A stretch of DNA of 64,000 bases from Dysgonomonas sp. PF1-14 (GCF_029892965.1 NZ_JARXWN010000009.1:1-64000), one strand, 5' to 3'. Positions 8,203 through 19,666 are shown, numbered from the stretch's first letter. Notes: generated by a model not told the origin, from the letters alone. Numbers and translations are program-made.

Positions 8203-11200
8203 ATGAAAGTAAGAAATTGCAAGTATGCATTACTCTGTGGAACATTGTTTCTCTGCCTGTTGGGAAGCGTTCCACAAATGAAAGCAGCAAAACCGGATCA
8301 TTCCGAAATTACACAAAAAGACAATAAAGTCACAGGAACAGTAAAAGATGATCTTGGGCCTATAGTCGGAGCCTCTGTTGTCGAAAAAGGAACTACCAAC
8401 GGAACTATGACCGACACAGACGGTAAGTTCAGCTTGAATGTTCAGTCTGGTGCCACTCTTGTCATCAGCTACATAGGCTTTAAGACCCAGGAAGTGAAAG
8501 CTGGTAATACTCCTTTAGATATTACTTTGGAAGAAGACAGCAAAATGCTTGACGATGTAGTGGTTACTGCATTAGGTATAAAGAGGGAGCGTAAAGCATT
8601 AGGCTATGGCGTAGATGAAGTAAAGGGTGATGCCCTAACAAAAGCGAAAGAAACCAATGTCATCAATTCTATGGCAGGGCGTGTAGCAGGACTGGTAGTC
8701 AGCCAGACTGCGGGCGGGCCATCCGGTTCTACGCGTGTCATCCTGCGTGGTAGCACCGAAATGACAGGTAACAATCAGCCTTTATATGTTATTGATGGTG
8801 TGCCTCTTGACAATACTAATTATGGCAGTGCCGGAACAGCAGGAGGCTTCGACCTTGGAGATGGTATCTCAAGCATTAATGCCGATGATATTGAAAATAT
8901 GTCTGTACTGAAAGGCCCTGCCGCCTCTGCACTGTACGGTAGCCGTGCCAGCCACGGGGTTATCCTTATCACTACTAAAAAAGCCGGTGAGAAAGACAAA
9001 TACAGTATAGAATATAACGGAACATTGACTTTCGACACACAGTTAGCCAAATGGAACGATATACAGCAAACATATGGTATGGGTAGCAATGGAACCTATA
9101 GCATCGATGCCGTATCGAATACGAATAAGAGTTGGGGTCCTAAAGCGGATGGAAGTAATATGCTAAGGTATTTTGACGGCGTAGAGCGTCCTTACCTCAT
9201 CATACCTGACAATACTTCAGATTTCTTCCGTACAGGACTTACAGCCACTAATACAGCCATTGTCAATACAAATAGCGGCAATACGGGTGTACGCTTTACT
9301 TATACTGATATGCGTAACAAAGATATCGTACCAAAGACCCACATGAGCCGCGACATCTTCAATCTGCGTACCAACACTACCCTATCTAAAGTAGATCTCG
9401 ACTTCAGCGCTAACTATACGCGTGAAGATGTGAAGAACCGTCCTGCACTGGGCGACAGCAAGTCGAATATCGGTAAAAACCTGATGACCCTCGCTACTAC
9501 TTATGACCAGGAGTGGTTGAAAACCTATCAGGACGCAAATGGAGAATATTCGAACTGGAACGGTATGGACCCTTACAACGTGAATCCGTACTGGGATGTA
9601 TATAAGAATTCCAATAGTTCTAAAAAAGACCAGTTCCGCTTCAATGGTAAAGTACTCTGGAACATCAATAAGCACCTGAAATTGCAAGGTACGGCAGGTA
9701 CTGAGCTTAACTGGTTTGCCTTTGAAGATTACAAGGCTCCTACTACACCGGGATTCGAAGCCGGACGCTTACAAATCAGCAACTTCCGAAACCGTATGTA
9801 CAATTTTGAAGTACTGGCTCTTTACAACAACAGATGGGGTGATTTTGACCTCAACGCTACCCTTGGTGGTAATGTTTATAAAGTGAATAACCAGACCACT
9901 GTAACCACAGCACAAGACATGCAGATACGAGATGTAGTGACGCTGATGAGCTTCAATGAAATAAGTGTTGAGCCAAACAGCTATCGCAAGCAGATCAACT
10001 CTGCTTACGGAGCAGTTAATGTAGGATGGAAACATATGCTCTACCTTGACGCTACCCTACGTGGCGACCAGTCGTCAACCCTGCCTATAGGAAACAATGT
10101 GTATGTTTATCCGTCATTCTCTGGTAGTTTCGTATTTTCCGAACTGACCAAAATGGACAATATCATGCCTTATGGAAAGCTCCGTATGTCTTGGGCACAA
10201 GTAGGTAGCGATACTGACCCTTATCAATTAGGCTTGGTGTACACAAAATCAAAATATGCTTATCCCGGTTACACCATTGGTTATATCAACAATAATACAA
10301 TTCCTAATCAGAAGCTGAAACCGACAAAGACCAATTCTTTTGAAATAGGTTTGGAAACGAAATTTCTGAAAAATCGAGTTGGCCTTGACTTCACTTACTA
10401 TACACAGAACAGTAAAAACCAGATTATGGGTATGGCCAGTTCATGGACAACAGGTTATACCAGCCGTCTGATCAATGCCGGTGAAATAGAAAATAGAGGT
10501 ATAGAGATTGTGCTCAATACACGCCCTGTAGAAGTAAAAGACTTCTCTTGGGATTTGAACCTGAATTTCTCTAAGAATAGCAACAAGGTAAAAAAACTTG
10601 TTGACGATATGGATATGTTCGAACTGGAAAAAGCTGCTTGGCTAGATGTACAGGTGGCAGCAAAAGTGGGCGAAAACTTCGGTTCTATCATTGGTCCTGA
10701 TTTTAAGCGTAACGACAATGGAGACATCCTTATCGATCCGCAAACAGGTTTGCCTCAGTATGACAAAAGCAACCATGTTTTGGGTAATGCTTCGTGGGAC
10801 TGGACAGGAGGCCTCCTTACTACCTTCACTTACAAGAATCTATCGCTCTCCGCAGTCTTCGACGTAAAAGTGGGTGCCGACCTCTATTCTATGTCAGCTC
10901 GGGCTTCTTATGAGTCGGGTAAGAGCAAAGAAACGCTTGAAGGGCGTGAGGGATGGTATAAATCAGAAGAACAGCGTCAGGCTGCCGGCATAGCCAAAGG
11001 CTCTTCTTCATGGAATCCGACAGGTGGTTTTATTGCTCCCGGTGTCATTGATAATGGTGATGGTACCTATCGTGAAAACAATATCTATATTAACCCCGAA
11101 GACTACTGGATGAGCGTCAGCAGAAATGCTCCGTCAATGTTTATCTATGACAACTCGTATGTGAAGTGTCGTGAAATAACGATGAGTTACAACGTGCCAA

Positions 11201-11391
11201 AACCATGGTTGAAGAATGTTGTTAAGGGACTTACCCTCTCATTTGTTGCACGTAACCCGTTCATCGTATGGAAGAATATCCCTAATATTGACCCGGATTC
11301 CAACTATAATAATACGACAGGAATGGGACTGGAATATGGTTCGTTGCCATCGCGCAAGAGCTATGGATTCAACGTCAATGTAAAATTCTAA
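8203..11391 (+). CDS. SusC/RagA-type TonB-dependent outer membrane transporter
   Basis: About 1062 residues from ATG 8203; an upstream in-frame ATG at 8167 lies inside the GH16 gene and would precede the signal peptide. Signal peptide, then a carboxypeptidase-regulatory-like domain (TGTVKDDLGPIVGASVVEKG), then the plug with the SusC signature DDVVVTALGIKRERKALGYG and the LYVIDGVPLD segment, then a 22-strand barrel ending in an aromatic residue (NVKF). It imports glucan oligosaccharides with the SusD partner downstream, powered by TonB. It lies 17 bases after GH16 and 41 before susD-like, so is co-transcribed. Confidence 0.95.
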   Translation: MKVRNCKYALLCGTLFLCLLGSVPQMKAAKPDHSEITQKDNKVTGTVKDDLGPIVGASVVEKGTTNGTMTDTDGKFSLNVQSGATLVISYIGFKTQEVKAGNTPLDITLEEDSKMLDDVVVTALGIKRERKALGYGVDEVKGDALTKAKETNVINSMAGRVAGLVVSQTAGGPSGSTRVILRGSTEMTGNNQPLYVIDGVPLDNTNYGSAGTAGGFDLGDGISSINADDIENMSVLKGPAASALYGSRASHGVILITTKKAGEKDKYSIEYNGTLTFDTQLAKWNDIQQTYGMGSNGTYSIDAVSNTNKSWGPKADGSNMLRYFDGVERPYLIIPDNTSDFFRTGLTATNTAIVNTNSGNTGVRFTYTDMRNKDIVPKTHMSRDIFNLRTNTTLSKVDLDFSANYTREDVKNRPALGDSKSNIGKNLMTLATTYDQEWLKTYQDANGEYSNWNGMDPYNVNPYWDVYKNSNSSKKDQFRFNGKVLWNINKHLKLQGTAGTELNWFAFEDYKAPTTPGFEAGRLQISNFRNRMYNFEVLALYNNRWGDFDLNATLGGNVYKVNNQTTVTTAQDMQIRDVVTLMSFNEISVEPNSYRKQINSAYGAVNVGWKHMLYLDATLRGDQSSTLPIGNNVYVYPSFSGSFVFSELTKMDNIMPYGKLRMSWAQVGSDTDPYQLGLVYTKSKYAYPGYTIGYINNNTIPNQKLKPTKTNSFEIGLETKFLKNRVGLDFTYYTQNSKNQIMGMASSWTTGYTSRLINAGEIENRGIEIVLNTRPVEVKDFSWDLNLNFSKNSNKVKKLVDDMDMFELEKAAWLDVQVAAKVGENFGSIIGPDFKRNDNGDILIDPQTGLPQYDKSNHVLGNASWDWTGGLLTTFTYKNLSLSAVFDVKVGADLYSMSARASYESGKSKETLEGREGWYKSEEQRQAAGIAKGSSSWNPTGGFIAPGVIDNGDGTYRENNIYINPEDYWMSVSRNAPSMFIYDNSYVKCREITMSYNVPKPWLKNVVKGLTLSFVARNPFIVWKNIPNIDPDSNYNNTTGMGLEYGSLPSRKSYGFNVNVKF

Positions 11392-11432
11392 AAGGATATC
11401 AAATTTTAATTCATCGATAAAGAATATATACA

Positions 11433-13106
11433 ATGAAATACAATAAATATATTACAATAATATTGGCCGCATGTGCCATGCTCTTTACTGCATGTAGTGA
11501 CGAGTATATGGAAAACATGAATACCGATCCATCGAAGGCAGCCTCTATTGACCCTAATGCACAGCTCACTACTGCGCAACTACAGACTTATGGCAGCCTC
11601 GATATGGAGGAAATTCATCGCAATTATCTCTATGCGTTCAATCAGCAGCTTATGGGATGCTGGAATACTACAAATTATGGAGGGCGTCATACACAAGATA
11701 ATTCAGAAATGAGCCGCGTATGGACATTCTTTTATGCTAATGCCATTAAGAACATCACAGATGCACAATACCGCACAGCTGATGATCCGAATAAAGTAAA
11801 TATCAATTCAGCCCTGAGTATATACAAGGTTTATCTTATCTCAATCATTACCGACATTTATGGAGATGCTCCATACAGTGAGGCAGGCAAAGGCTTACTT
11901 GAAGATATATACACCCCTCGCTATGACAAACAGGAGGATATATATAACGATTTCTTCCTTGAGTTGAGTGCTGCTACTGCTAACCTCGATGCAAGTAAAG
12001 ATAAGATTACGGGTGATGTGATTTTCAATGGAGATGTAACAAAATGGAAAAAGCTGGCCAATTCGCTTCGCTTGCGCTTTGCGATGAGAATCTCTGATGT
12101 TGCTCCGCAAAAAGGGCAGGAAGAATTTGAGCGCGCACTGCAAGCCGATGGTGGTATTTTAGAAAATGCATCAGACGACGCACTTATCAAATATATGAAT
12201 ATATCGTTCAGCTTTGGACAAGAGGCATATTCCGATTATCGCGGCAATGCCATGTCACAGTTGTTATTTGGCAATGACCCTGCTAATAATCCAAGCTATT
12301 TGTGTTCTACGTTCTTCAATCAGCTATACAATACTAACGACCCTCGTACTTTCAGAATTGCACGCTGCTACTATGACGGACTTATGAGTTCTACAAGCCC
12401 TGACAACCGCATCGATTTGACAGATGAAATGATAGAGAAGAACATCCCGTTCCAACCGCGCGATCCGGGAGCTTATTCTTGGGAACCATGGCCATCAGGT
12501 TATGATAGTGACATATTGAAAGAACTGGCCGAAAATGATCCTTCGATCTCTGCCAGCGTTGCTCGTGAGACTGAGCCAAAACTCGCCAACAATTTCCTCA
12601 AAGGAGACAATCCGGGTGTAGTGATGACTTCGGCTGAAGTGAAATTCTTATTGGCAGAGGCTGCATTGAAAGGATGGAATGTTGGTAGTGCTTCTGTTAA
12701 TGACCTCTATAAGCAGGGAGTACGCGCAGCAATGGACTTTCTGTCTGACAATTACGGTTGTGAAGTAGTCTCTAATGATGATTTTGAAACGTTTTTCCCG
12801 AATATAGGTATAGGCTATACCAATGAGCAGAAAAAGGAAGCCATTAACACACAAGCATGGATTCTGCATTTCACTAACCCTTCCGAATGTTGGGCTAATG
12901 TTCGCCGTTCGGGCTATCCCAAACTGAAATCGCCGGCAGATTACGGCTTCGGTCAGTTCCTTACCGGCGGTTCTGAAATTCCTGTGCGCCTTTGTTACCC
13001 TGTACTTGAATCGTCTTACAACAAAGCGAGCTATGATGAGGCATTGAGCCGTATGGGCGGCACTAACAGCTGGAACACACCTGTATGGTGGGATATTGCG
13101 AAGTAA
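11433..13106 (+). CDS. SusD-like surface glycan-binding lipoprotein
   Basis: 557 residues with lipobox LFTAC (Cys21) followed by an acidic stretch (SDEY), the usual surface export signal. The opening MNTDPSKAASIDPNAQL and the long helical repeats place it in the SusD-like_2 group. It forms the lid of the SusC barrel and binds the incoming oligosaccharide. The C-terminal part (AEVKFLLAEAALKG, then WNTPVWWDI) is typical. It immediately follows its SusC partner. Length is normal and no damage is seen. Confidence 0.95.
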   Translation: MKYNKYITIILAACAMLFTACSDEYMENMNTDPSKAASIDPNAQLTTAQLQTYGSLDMEEIHRNYLYAFNQQLMGCWNTTNYGGRHTQDNSEMSRVWTFFYANAIKNITDAQYRTADDPNKVNINSALSIYKVYLISIITDIYGDAPYSEAGKGLLEDIYTPRYDKQEDIYNDFFLELSAATANLDASKDKITGDVIFNGDVTKWKKLANSLRLRFAMRISDVAPQKGQEEFERALQADGGILENASDDALIKYMNISFSFGQEAYSDYRGNAMSQLLFGNDPANNPSYLCSTFFNQLYNTNDPRTFRIARCYYDGLMSSTSPDNRIDLTDEMIEKNIPFQPRDPGAYSWEPWPSGYDSDILKELAENDPSISASVARETEPKLANNFLKGDNPGVVMTSAEVKFLLAEAALKGWNVGSASVNDLYKQGVRAAMDFLSDNYGCEVVSNDDFETFFPNIGIGYTNEQKKEAINTQAWILHFTNPSECWANVRRSGYPKLKSPADYGFGQFLTGGSEIPVRLCYPVLESSYNKASYDEALSRMGGTNSWNTPVWWDIAK

Positions 13107-13130
13107 TTATAAAAAAAATAAAAGTCAAAT

Positions 13131-14387
13131 ATGAAAAAGATATATTATATACTGCTTGCTATGCTTGCGATGGGGTTTGCATTCACAGCCTGTAGTGACG
13201 AAGATCCGTTCTCAACTGCTACAGCAGATGATGAACCACGTATACTCGACCCTATCTTCCCCGACCGTGAAAACGGAAATCTACCTGTTATCGCCAATAT
13301 TAGCCGCGATGCAAATCTTACGATGAAACTGACAGTTACGCCGGCCGACCATACCACTATCTCGTGGCTAATCGACGGCCATGAAGTTCAGACTGGTACG
13401 GAACTCGACATTAATCTCAAAGCCGGTACATATCAATTCAAGGTAGTAGTCTCCACCGAATCGGGTAAATCGACTTATCGCGAAGGTGTCGTACAAGTTA
13501 ATCCTCTGTCTGATGATCCGTGGGCAACAGAAGTTGGATTCGAAAGAATCATTGCACCTGGTACAACAGCTCGTCTCTATGGCAATAATCTCGACAAGGT
13601 GAAAAGCATAGTTATCGACGGAAAAACCATCACTGACATTACTTATATCGAATCCGAAAGCGGGAACTATATAGAATATACCGTACCAACCGACCTGACA
13701 GAAGGAGAACATCGTGTGATTCTGGTAGATACCGGTGGTAGCGAGTTTGGCGGCAATGTGGTTACAGTTTCCAAGGCGGCACTCATCACATCAGGAGCCG
13801 ACCGAACCAATGCCAACAGAGAGTGGGTTATGACCGGTATTAACCTTGATCAGATCGCTTCTCTCGCATTTGCAGGACAAGACATCACTGAATTCATTCG
13901 CCAGACAGCAACAGAAATTGCAATTATTTGCCCGTCTCTTGCAGATGGAGAATATAAACTGACAGGAAAGACAACAAATGGAGATAACATTCAATTCTAT
14001 AGTGCTCAAGGTGCTACCACAGAAAAAACAGTTACTGTATCTTCAGAAACAGTTCTTTGGCAAGGGCATCACTATGTATCATGGGATCTTCCTGATGGTA
14101 ATCCTAATAAAACCTTCAACCTGATCGGGAAAGACGTATTTGCTACAATAACAGCTGGTGCCATCTTAAAGATTCATTATTCAGCAGCCTCCGGTGATGA
14201 GTATCATCAGTTACGTACAACCAGTGGCTGGTGGGACGATCTGCCGGGTACTTCTGTGATAGAATTCTCAGAGGATGGCATGAAGGAAGTACAACTTACA
14301 CAGGAAGTCTTGAATAAGATACAGGCAGAAGACGGATTCCTCTGCGTAGGGCATGGCTACTATGTGGATATGATAACTGTACAGTAA
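13131..14387 (+). CDS. Surface glycan-binding protein (SusE-position, IPT/TIG domains)
   Basis: 418 residues. A lipoprotein signal with FTAC (Cys21) and acidic SDEDPF follow-on indicates surface display. Next come a PKD/Ig-like domain (about 60-120), two IPT/TIG-like beta domains (about 130-210 and 215-290) and a C-terminal beta domain with many aromatics ([23 protein letters not shown]) that is probably the glycan-binding module. Its position after SusD and its architecture match the non-enzymatic glycan-binding proteins of beta-1,3-glucan PULs. It would tether glucan at the cell surface. Ligand assignment is inference from GH16 and GH3. Confidence 0.85.
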   Translation: MKKIYYILLAMLAMGFAFTACSDEDPFSTATADDEPRILDPIFPDRENGNLPVIANISRDANLTMKLTVTPADHTTISWLIDGHEVQTGTELDINLKAGTYQFKVVVSTESGKSTYREGVVQVNPLSDDPWATEVGFERIIAPGTTARLYGNNLDKVKSIVIDGKTITDITYIESESGNYIEYTVPTDLTEGEHRVILVDTGGSEFGGNVVTVSKAALITSGADRTNANREWVMTGINLDQIASLAFAGQDITEFIRQTATEIAIICPSLADGEYKLTGKTTNGDNIQFYSAQGATTEKTVTVSSETVLWQGHHYVSWDLPDGNPNKTFNLIGKDVFATITAGAILKIHYSAASGDEYHQLRTTSGWWDDLPGTSVIEFSEDGMKEVQLTQEVLNKIQAEDGFLCVGHGYYVDMITVQ

Positions 14388-14416
14388 TAACTGTTAAAAG
14401 AATAATATTTTCGGAT

Positions 14417-16741
14417 ATGATACTAAAAAAAATACTGTTAGTCCCGGTATTGGTAGCGATGGCTGCCTGCTCTAAGCAGGCAGTATCTCCTGCCATCCCT
14501 GAAGATTCCCAGATAGAAAAGCAGGTAGAGGAAGTCCTCTCAAAAATGACACTTGACGAAAAAATAGGTCAAATGACAGAACTGGCCATTGACGTATTGG
14601 GTGATTTTGAGAATGGTGAATTCAAGTTAGATGATGCCAAACTTCATAAAGCTATTGCGGAATTTAAGGTCGGCTCATTCCTAAATGCTCCGGGTCCCGT
14701 TGCACAAAGCAGGGAGAAATGGCAGGAAATTATCGGTAAGATACAAGCTGTATCGATGAAAGAAATTGGTATTCCATGTATCTATGGACTGGACCAGACT
14801 CATGGCACTACCTATACATTAGATGGCACGTTGTTCCCACAAAACATCAATATCGCTGCTTCGTTCAATCCCGAGCTGGCATACGAGGCGGCGCGTGTCA
14901 CTGCTTATGAAACTCGTGCTGCCAATTGTCCTTGGACTTATTCACCTACTGTGGATATGGCTCGTGATCCGCGATGGTCACGTGTTTGGGAAAATTTTGG
15001 CGAAGACTGTTTGGTTAATTCCATAATGGGAGGCGCTGCTGTTCGCGGTTATCAGGGAGATGACCCTAATCATATTCCTGCCGACCGTATTGCTACATCA
15101 GTAAAGCACTATATGGGCTATAGTATGGCGCGCACAGGTAAAGACCGTACACCGGCTTACATATCCGTTTCTGACCTGCGCGAAAAGTGCTTCGCTCCTT
15201 TCAAGGAGTGTGTCGAAGCCGGAGCTTTGACTATTATGGTCAACAGCGGTTCTGTTAACGGAGTGCCGGTACATGCCGACTATGAGTTGCTTACGAAGTG
15301 GCTGAAAGAAGATCTCAACTGGGATGGCATGCTACTAACCGACTGGGCCGATATCAATAATCTTTATACACGCGAACACATTGCAGCAGACAAGAAAGAA
15401 GCCATTCAAATAGCTATTAATGCAGGCATAGATATGGCAATGGAACCTTACGACCTCAGTTTCTGCACACTGTTGAAAGAACTGGTACAAGAAAACAAAG
15501 TGCCGATGAGCCGTATTGACGACGCTGTTCGCCGTATCCTCCGTCTCAAGTTTCGTTTGAACCTCTTCGAACGCCCCAATACCTTATCTGAAGATTATCC
15601 GCTTTTCGGTGGTAGTGAACATGCAGAATTGGCACTTCATGCAGCTGAAGAATCACAAATCTTACTTAAAAATAAAGATAATATATTGCCTTTAGTGAAA
15701 GGTAAAAAACTTCTCATAACTGGTCCTAATGCCAATTCGATGCGCTGCTTGAATGGTGGATGGAGTTATTCATGGCAAGGACATCTGACAGATAGATTCG
15801 CCGGCAAATATAATACTATCTACAAGGCTTTGTGCAATAAATTCGGAACAGACAACGTTCGTCTGGAGCAAGGGGTAACCTATAAGCCAGAAGGCAGCTA
15901 TACAGAAGAAAATGAACCGGAAATAGAAAAGGCTGTTGCTGCTGCTCGCAACGCGGATATCATCATCGCTTGTATTGGTGAAAACTCTTACTGCGAAACG
16001 CCAGGTAACCTCTCTGATCTTGCTATCTCAGCTAACCAAAGCAAGCTTGTAAAAGCACTGGCCTCTACGGGAAAACCTATGATCCTGATACTTAATGAAG
16101 GTAGGCCTCGTATCATCAATGACCTGGAACCACTGGCAAGCGGTATCGTAAACATTCTACTACCCGGAAATTATGGTGGTGATGCATTAGCCAATATTTT
16201 AGCCGGTGATGCCAACCCCAGTGGCAAGATGCCTTACACATATCCGCGCAACCAAGCGGAACTTACTACCTATGACTACAGGGTAAGCGAAGAAATGGAC
16301 AAGATGGAAGGTGCATATGACTACGATGCGGTGATTTCTGTACAGTGGCCTTTTGGTTACGGACTCAGTTACACTACGTTTGAGTATAGTAATTTTCAAA
16401 CAAATGCAACTTCATTTACCGCAGAAGATGAACTGAACTTCTCCATAGATGTTACTAATAGCGGTACACGTATCGGAAAAGAGGTTGTTATGCTGTTCAG
16501 TCGCGACTTAGTGGCATCTCTTACCCCGGAGAGTCGCAGGCTACGAGCTTTCCAAAAAGTGGAATTACAACCGGGTGAGACTAAAACAGTCACAATGCTC
16601 ATCAAAGGTAGTGACCTGGCTTTTGTCGGTGCTGATGGAAAATGGATTCTGGAACAAGGAGATTTTCGTTTGCAAAGTGGTAATCAGACACTAAATATTA
16701 CATGCAACAAAACACATAAATGGGATACTCCAAATAAATAA
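14417..16741 (+). CDS. GH3 beta-glucosidase, lipoprotein
   Basis: 774 residues with a lipoprotein signal (MAAC, Cys18). The N-terminal TIM barrel has KIGQM, GLDQTHG and the nucleophile region LLTDWADI with Asp309. The alpha/beta sandwich (about 410-650) and a C-terminal fibronectin III-like domain ([11 protein letters not shown]) follow, as in BglX-type enzymes. It removes terminal glucose from beta-oligosaccharides in the periplasm, completing the pathway started by GH16. It is the last PUL gene, and a hairpin follows at 16785. GH3 also includes xylosidases, but the neighbours favour glucosidase. Confidence 0.93.
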   Translation: MILKKILLVPVLVAMAACSKQAVSPAIPEDSQIEKQVEEVLSKMTLDEKIGQMTELAIDVLGDFENGEFKLDDAKLHKAIAEFKVGSFLNAPGPVAQSREKWQEIIGKIQAVSMKEIGIPCIYGLDQTHGTTYTLDGTLFPQNINIAASFNPELAYEAARVTAYETRAANCPWTYSPTVDMARDPRWSRVWENFGEDCLVNSIMGGAAVRGYQGDDPNHIPADRIATSVKHYMGYSMARTGKDRTPAYISVSDLREKCFAPFKECVEAGALTIMVNSGSVNGVPVHADYELLTKWLKEDLNWDGMLLTDWADINNLYTREHIAADKKEAIQIAINAGIDMAMEPYDLSFCTLLKELVQENKVPMSRIDDAVRRILRLKFRLNLFERPNTLSEDYPLFGGSEHAELALHAAEESQILLKNKDNILPLVKGKKLLITGPNANSMRCLNGGWSYSWQGHLTDRFAGKYNTIYKALCNKFGTDNVRLEQGVTYKPEGSYTEENEPEIEKAVAAARNADIIIACIGENSYCETPGNLSDLAISANQSKLVKALASTGKPMILILNEGRPRIINDLEPLASGIVNILLPGNYGGDALANILAGDANPSGKMPYTYPRNQAELTTYDYRVSEEMDKMEGAYDYDAVISVQWPFGYGLSYTTFEYSNFQTNATSFTAEDELNFSIDVTNSGTRIGKEVVMLFSRDLVASLTPESRRLRAFQKVELQPGETKTVTMLIKGSDLAFVGADGKWILEQGDFRLQSGNQTLNITCNKTHKWDTPNK

Positions 16742-16784
16742 AGTATCATTTAAAAGCTTTATTGTTGAACAAGTCAACTGACAA

Positions 16785-16821
16785 AACGAAGAAGGTGTCT
16801 CACAAGGATGCCTTCTCCGTT
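16785..16821 (+). terminator. Hairpin at the end of the PUL
   Basis: AACGAAGAAGG pairs with CCTTCTCCGTT across a 15-base loop with one mismatch, 43 bases after the GH3 stop. No strong U-tract follows, only a T-rich stretch from about 16833, so it is a moderate terminator call. Confidence 0.5.
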
Positions 16822-17053
16822 ATATAAGTTATCTTGATTTTTTAATATTAAGCCCATAGAGTTTCGGTATTAATAATCAGCCGCTATTTACAATCTATAA
16901 CGACTGATTAATTCTATAATTTGGTGTTACAATAATAATTTCACAGGATTCACCTGAAGCTATTCACAAAATATTTTCCTGTAATATTTATCCGCTTCGA
17001 GTTGGTACAGGATGCCCGAACCCATTTGTCTTGCTGTCATTTTCTTTATACAG

Positions 17054-17200
17054 CTACATCTTTGCATCAATTATGTCTTTTTCCAATAATATTTCGATTG
17101 GAGCATCTTCATCACCGAAGTTTACCAATGCAATTGTATTTCCTAAATCTGTTTGGGAAGCTACTGCCTTCACATGTTTGGGCATATTACTTCCAGGCAT
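17054..17200 (-). other. Possible relic ORF in a 719-bp intergenic gap
   Basis: A 48-codon frame runs leftwards from ATG 17200, beginning MPGSNMPKHVKAVASQTDLG and continuing with ALVNFGDEDAPIEILLEK. The composition looks like real beta-strand protein rather than random AT-rich DNA, and codon use is normal, but it has no recognisable family, start context or partner. It may be the tail of a lost gene. The rest of 16822-17460 holds no gene I can support. Confidence 0.25.
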
Positions 17201-17409
17201 AAGTGATAATCATTGATTTTTGTTTAAGGAATATCATTATATCTCTAAATCAATCAAGACTTTTTACTCTTTTCTGGGGGGCACTTTCCGTTAGAAGGGC
17301 GGAACGGTTTACTTTGGATTTAACGGGACAGTTTCAAAAGGATTTCCCAACTACACAAATGATCCAAAAAGTACTTTTTTAACAAATTCGCGTATATTAA
17401 TTGGATATC

Positions 17410-17442
17410 TGATAAACATTTTTAGAACCTGATGGTTTATCA
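17410..17442. promoter_or_regulatory. Inverted repeat before the HTH gene
   Basis: TGATAAAC at 17410-17417 is mirrored by GTTTATCA at 17435-17442, with 17 bases between, ending 18 bases before the ATG at 17461. It is a reasonable operator candidate for autoregulation. No consensus promoter is visible next to it. Confidence 0.35.
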
Positions 17443-17460
17443 TTATAGAAAACTAAACTT

Positions 17461-18426
17461 ATGAAAGAAGGATTGAGCGAAAAGTTGATAACGGCAATAC
17501 TGGACTATTTGCCAAGCAATAAAAAACTTGTATCTTTTCTGACAGATTTGCTTGATCTAAGCAGAGAATCAGCATATCGCAGAATTCGAGGAGAAATATC
17601 TTTTTCTTTAGAAGAAGCAGTAACAATTTCAACTAAGCTAGGGCTATCGTTGGATGAACTAATCGGACAAAGCAATAAGAAAAGGGCTTTTTTTGATTTA
17701 AATTTGGCAAATGAAAGAGATGAAACTGAAAAATACTCCAATATACTAAACAGTATAAATAATATATATGTAAGAATGTCTAAGGCCCAAAATGCCCAGA
17801 TTATTATTTCGAATAACAGAATCCCGATTCCCCTTACCTTAAATTATGAATACACAAAAAAATTCAGATATTACAAATGGGTACATCAAACACATAATGT
17901 TCCCATCAACTTCTACTTCTCAGATTTAGAAATACCCAGACAGTTAAATGAGGATTACAAAAAATACATATACAATTATATGAATGTCAAAAATATTACG
18001 ATCATTTTTGACAAAAATGTATTTATTAGTTTTATCGAAGAAATCTTATACTATTATGATCGCAATCTTATCAAGAAAGAAGAGCTGAAGGCTATTCAAA
18101 GTGAACTGTTTCAAATACTCGACGATCTGGAAAGAATGCTTCTGACAGGAAAATATAAGGGTGATACAAATATTCATATTTATTTATCTTCTCTCAATAT
18201 AAGCTCTAACTGTACTTATCTCGAGTATGACAATAGTGCCTGTGCTCAGTTCTGGATATATACGGTAAGTCCTATTATCGTATATAATAACGAAGTTTGC
18301 CAATTACAAAAAAAATGGTTGGAATCGCTTATGAAATACTCTTCGCTGATTACAAAATCGAATGAGAGTTTACAAGCAGATTTCTTAAATGAACAAAGAG
18401 ACCTGATTAAGAGTATGGAGCGATAA
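17461..18426 (+). CDS. HTH protein with unknown C-terminal domain, paralog A
   Basis: 321 residues. Residues 10-66 form an XRE-like helix-turn-helix: SRESAYRRIRGEISFSLEEA then ISTKLGLSLDELIG. The remaining 250 residues are a mixed alpha/beta domain with the conserved blocks FRYYKWVHQT, ITIIFDKN and LYYYDRNL, which I do not recognise as a named sensor. There is no signal peptide or TM segment. It converges tail to tail, 7 bases apart, with a full-length paralog on the other strand, sharing all these blocks. Probably a transcription factor, with a regulatory role unknown; the secreted protein at 20845 is the nearest possible target (inference). Confidence 0.65.
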   Translation: MKEGLSEKLITAILDYLPSNKKLVSFLTDLLDLSRESAYRRIRGEISFSLEEAVTISTKLGLSLDELIGQSNKKRAFFDLNLANERDETEKYSNILNSINNIYVRMSKAQNAQIIISNNRIPIPLTLNYEYTKKFRYYKWVHQTHNVPINFYFSDLEIPRQLNEDYKKYIYNYMNVKNITIIFDKNVFISFIEEILYYYDRNLIKKEELKAIQSELFQILDDLERMLLTGKYKGDTNIHIYLSSLNISSNCTYLEYDNSACAQFWIYTVSPIIVYNNEVCQLQKKWLESLMKYSSLITKSNESLQADFLNEQRDLIKSMER

Positions 18427-18433
18427 TCATAAT

Positions 18434-19420
18434 TTATACCGACAACTCCTTATTATTCAGATGAAGTTGCTCCAGAAAGCCCCGTTGTCTGATAAAAAAA
18501 TCTGTACGTACTATTTCATTCGACAATGATATCAGTGTAGAATACTTCAATATAGACCTTGTCCATAATTTTTGCTCTTCAAAAACATTTTTACTATGAA
18601 TGATAACAGGATTTATCCCTGATGACCAAAAAAGCGTAGACTCCTTTCCGTCATATTCAAAAAGTACATAGTTAGATTCTATATCCAGAGCCGACACATA
18701 GATTGAAATATCCGTCCCCTTTTCGCTTCTGCCTGTATGTGACAAATATTCAAGTCGGTCAAGCATAGCCTGCAAATCTTTTTTCAGTTCTAGCAGTTCG
18801 TCTTCGGTGAGCAAATTTCTCCGGTAATAGAACAGAATTGTTTTCACTGTAGCTTGAATAATATTATCGTCGAAAATAATCGTCAGGTCTTTTACCAGTT
18901 CGGTAGTACGTGCATACTCCTTATGTATATCTATCACCTTTGCTGGAATAACCAGATCCGAGAATTTAGAATTGATAGCTAAATTCTTAGTTTGATGAAC
19001 CCACTTGAAATAATTTAGTTTAGACAGTTTTTCGAATTGCATTAAAAGAGCGATCGGTAATTTATTTCCTACAACCGTAGCCTTTGAATGGTTTGCCTCA
19101 AATATATTACTATATGTATTGATAGTGTTCTCTAGCATTGTCACATAACTATCTGTCGGAGACTGAAAATTAGTCTTATTAATATAGAAAGACGCTTTAT
19201 CTTTATTCATGAAACCAAATACATCGTCTATCGAAATATCTAGTTTTGATGATATCAACGCTGCTTCTTCTAACGTATACGATATTTCATTCCTGACTCT
19301 GCGATATGCAGATTCTCTACTGGTATTCAATATCTCCATCAGGAAAGGAACCACTCTCTTACCTTTCGGCACATGGCTCTCTATTATAGCGTTAAGCCGT
19401 TCATTAATTGGGGTCTTCAT
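18434..19420 (-). CDS. HTH protein with unknown C-terminal domain, paralog B
   Basis: 328 residues from ATG 19420; an upstream extension to 19504 has an unlikely hydrophobic start and was dropped. Same layout as its convergent neighbour: HTH with SRESAYRRVRNEISYTLEEA at about 34-53, then a 250-residue domain with FKWVHQTKNL, LTIIFDDN and FYYRRNLL. Identity by eye is around one third over the full length, highest in the HTH. Two diverged copies placed tail to tail suggest an old inverted duplication. DNA-binding function is well supported; targets and ligand are unknown. Confidence 0.65.
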   Translation of the reverse strand: MKTPINERLNAIIESHVPKGKRVVPFLMEILNTSRESAYRRVRNEISYTLEEAALISSKLDISIDDVFGFMNKDKASFYINKTNFQSPTDSYVTMLENTINTYSNIFEANHSKATVVGNKLPIALLMQFEKLSKLNYFKWVHQTKNLAINSKFSDLVIPAKVIDIHKEYARTTELVKDLTIIFDDNIIQATVKTILFYYRRNLLTEDELLELKKDLQAMLDRLEYLSHTGRSEKGTDISIYVSALDIESNYVLFEYDGKESTLFWSSGINPVIIHSKNVFEEQKLWTRSILKYSTLISLSNEIVRTDFFIRQRGFLEQLHLNNKELSV

Positions 19421-19666
19421 AGAATTGTTTTGTATACAGAAGTTGAGTAATCTTAATAAGATAAATTTTGAAACAGCTATAATCCGACAAATTATGTAGA
19501 TCAATTACCTCTAAAGGGAAATATATCTTAATTCCCTTCCATTATTCAATTAATGAAATCGCACCCTAGCACTTCATGCTTATTGAGAGCATTGAATTCT
19601 ACAAAAGGGTTAGTTCATCACTATTAATCCCACAAGTTGTCACTTTATGCAAAGAAAAGATTATAC

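Noticed and set aside
17002-17216. Two short plus-strand ORFs in the 719-bp gap
   Set aside because: No start context or recognisable sequence; the minus strand there looks more protein-like and was listed only as a possible relic.
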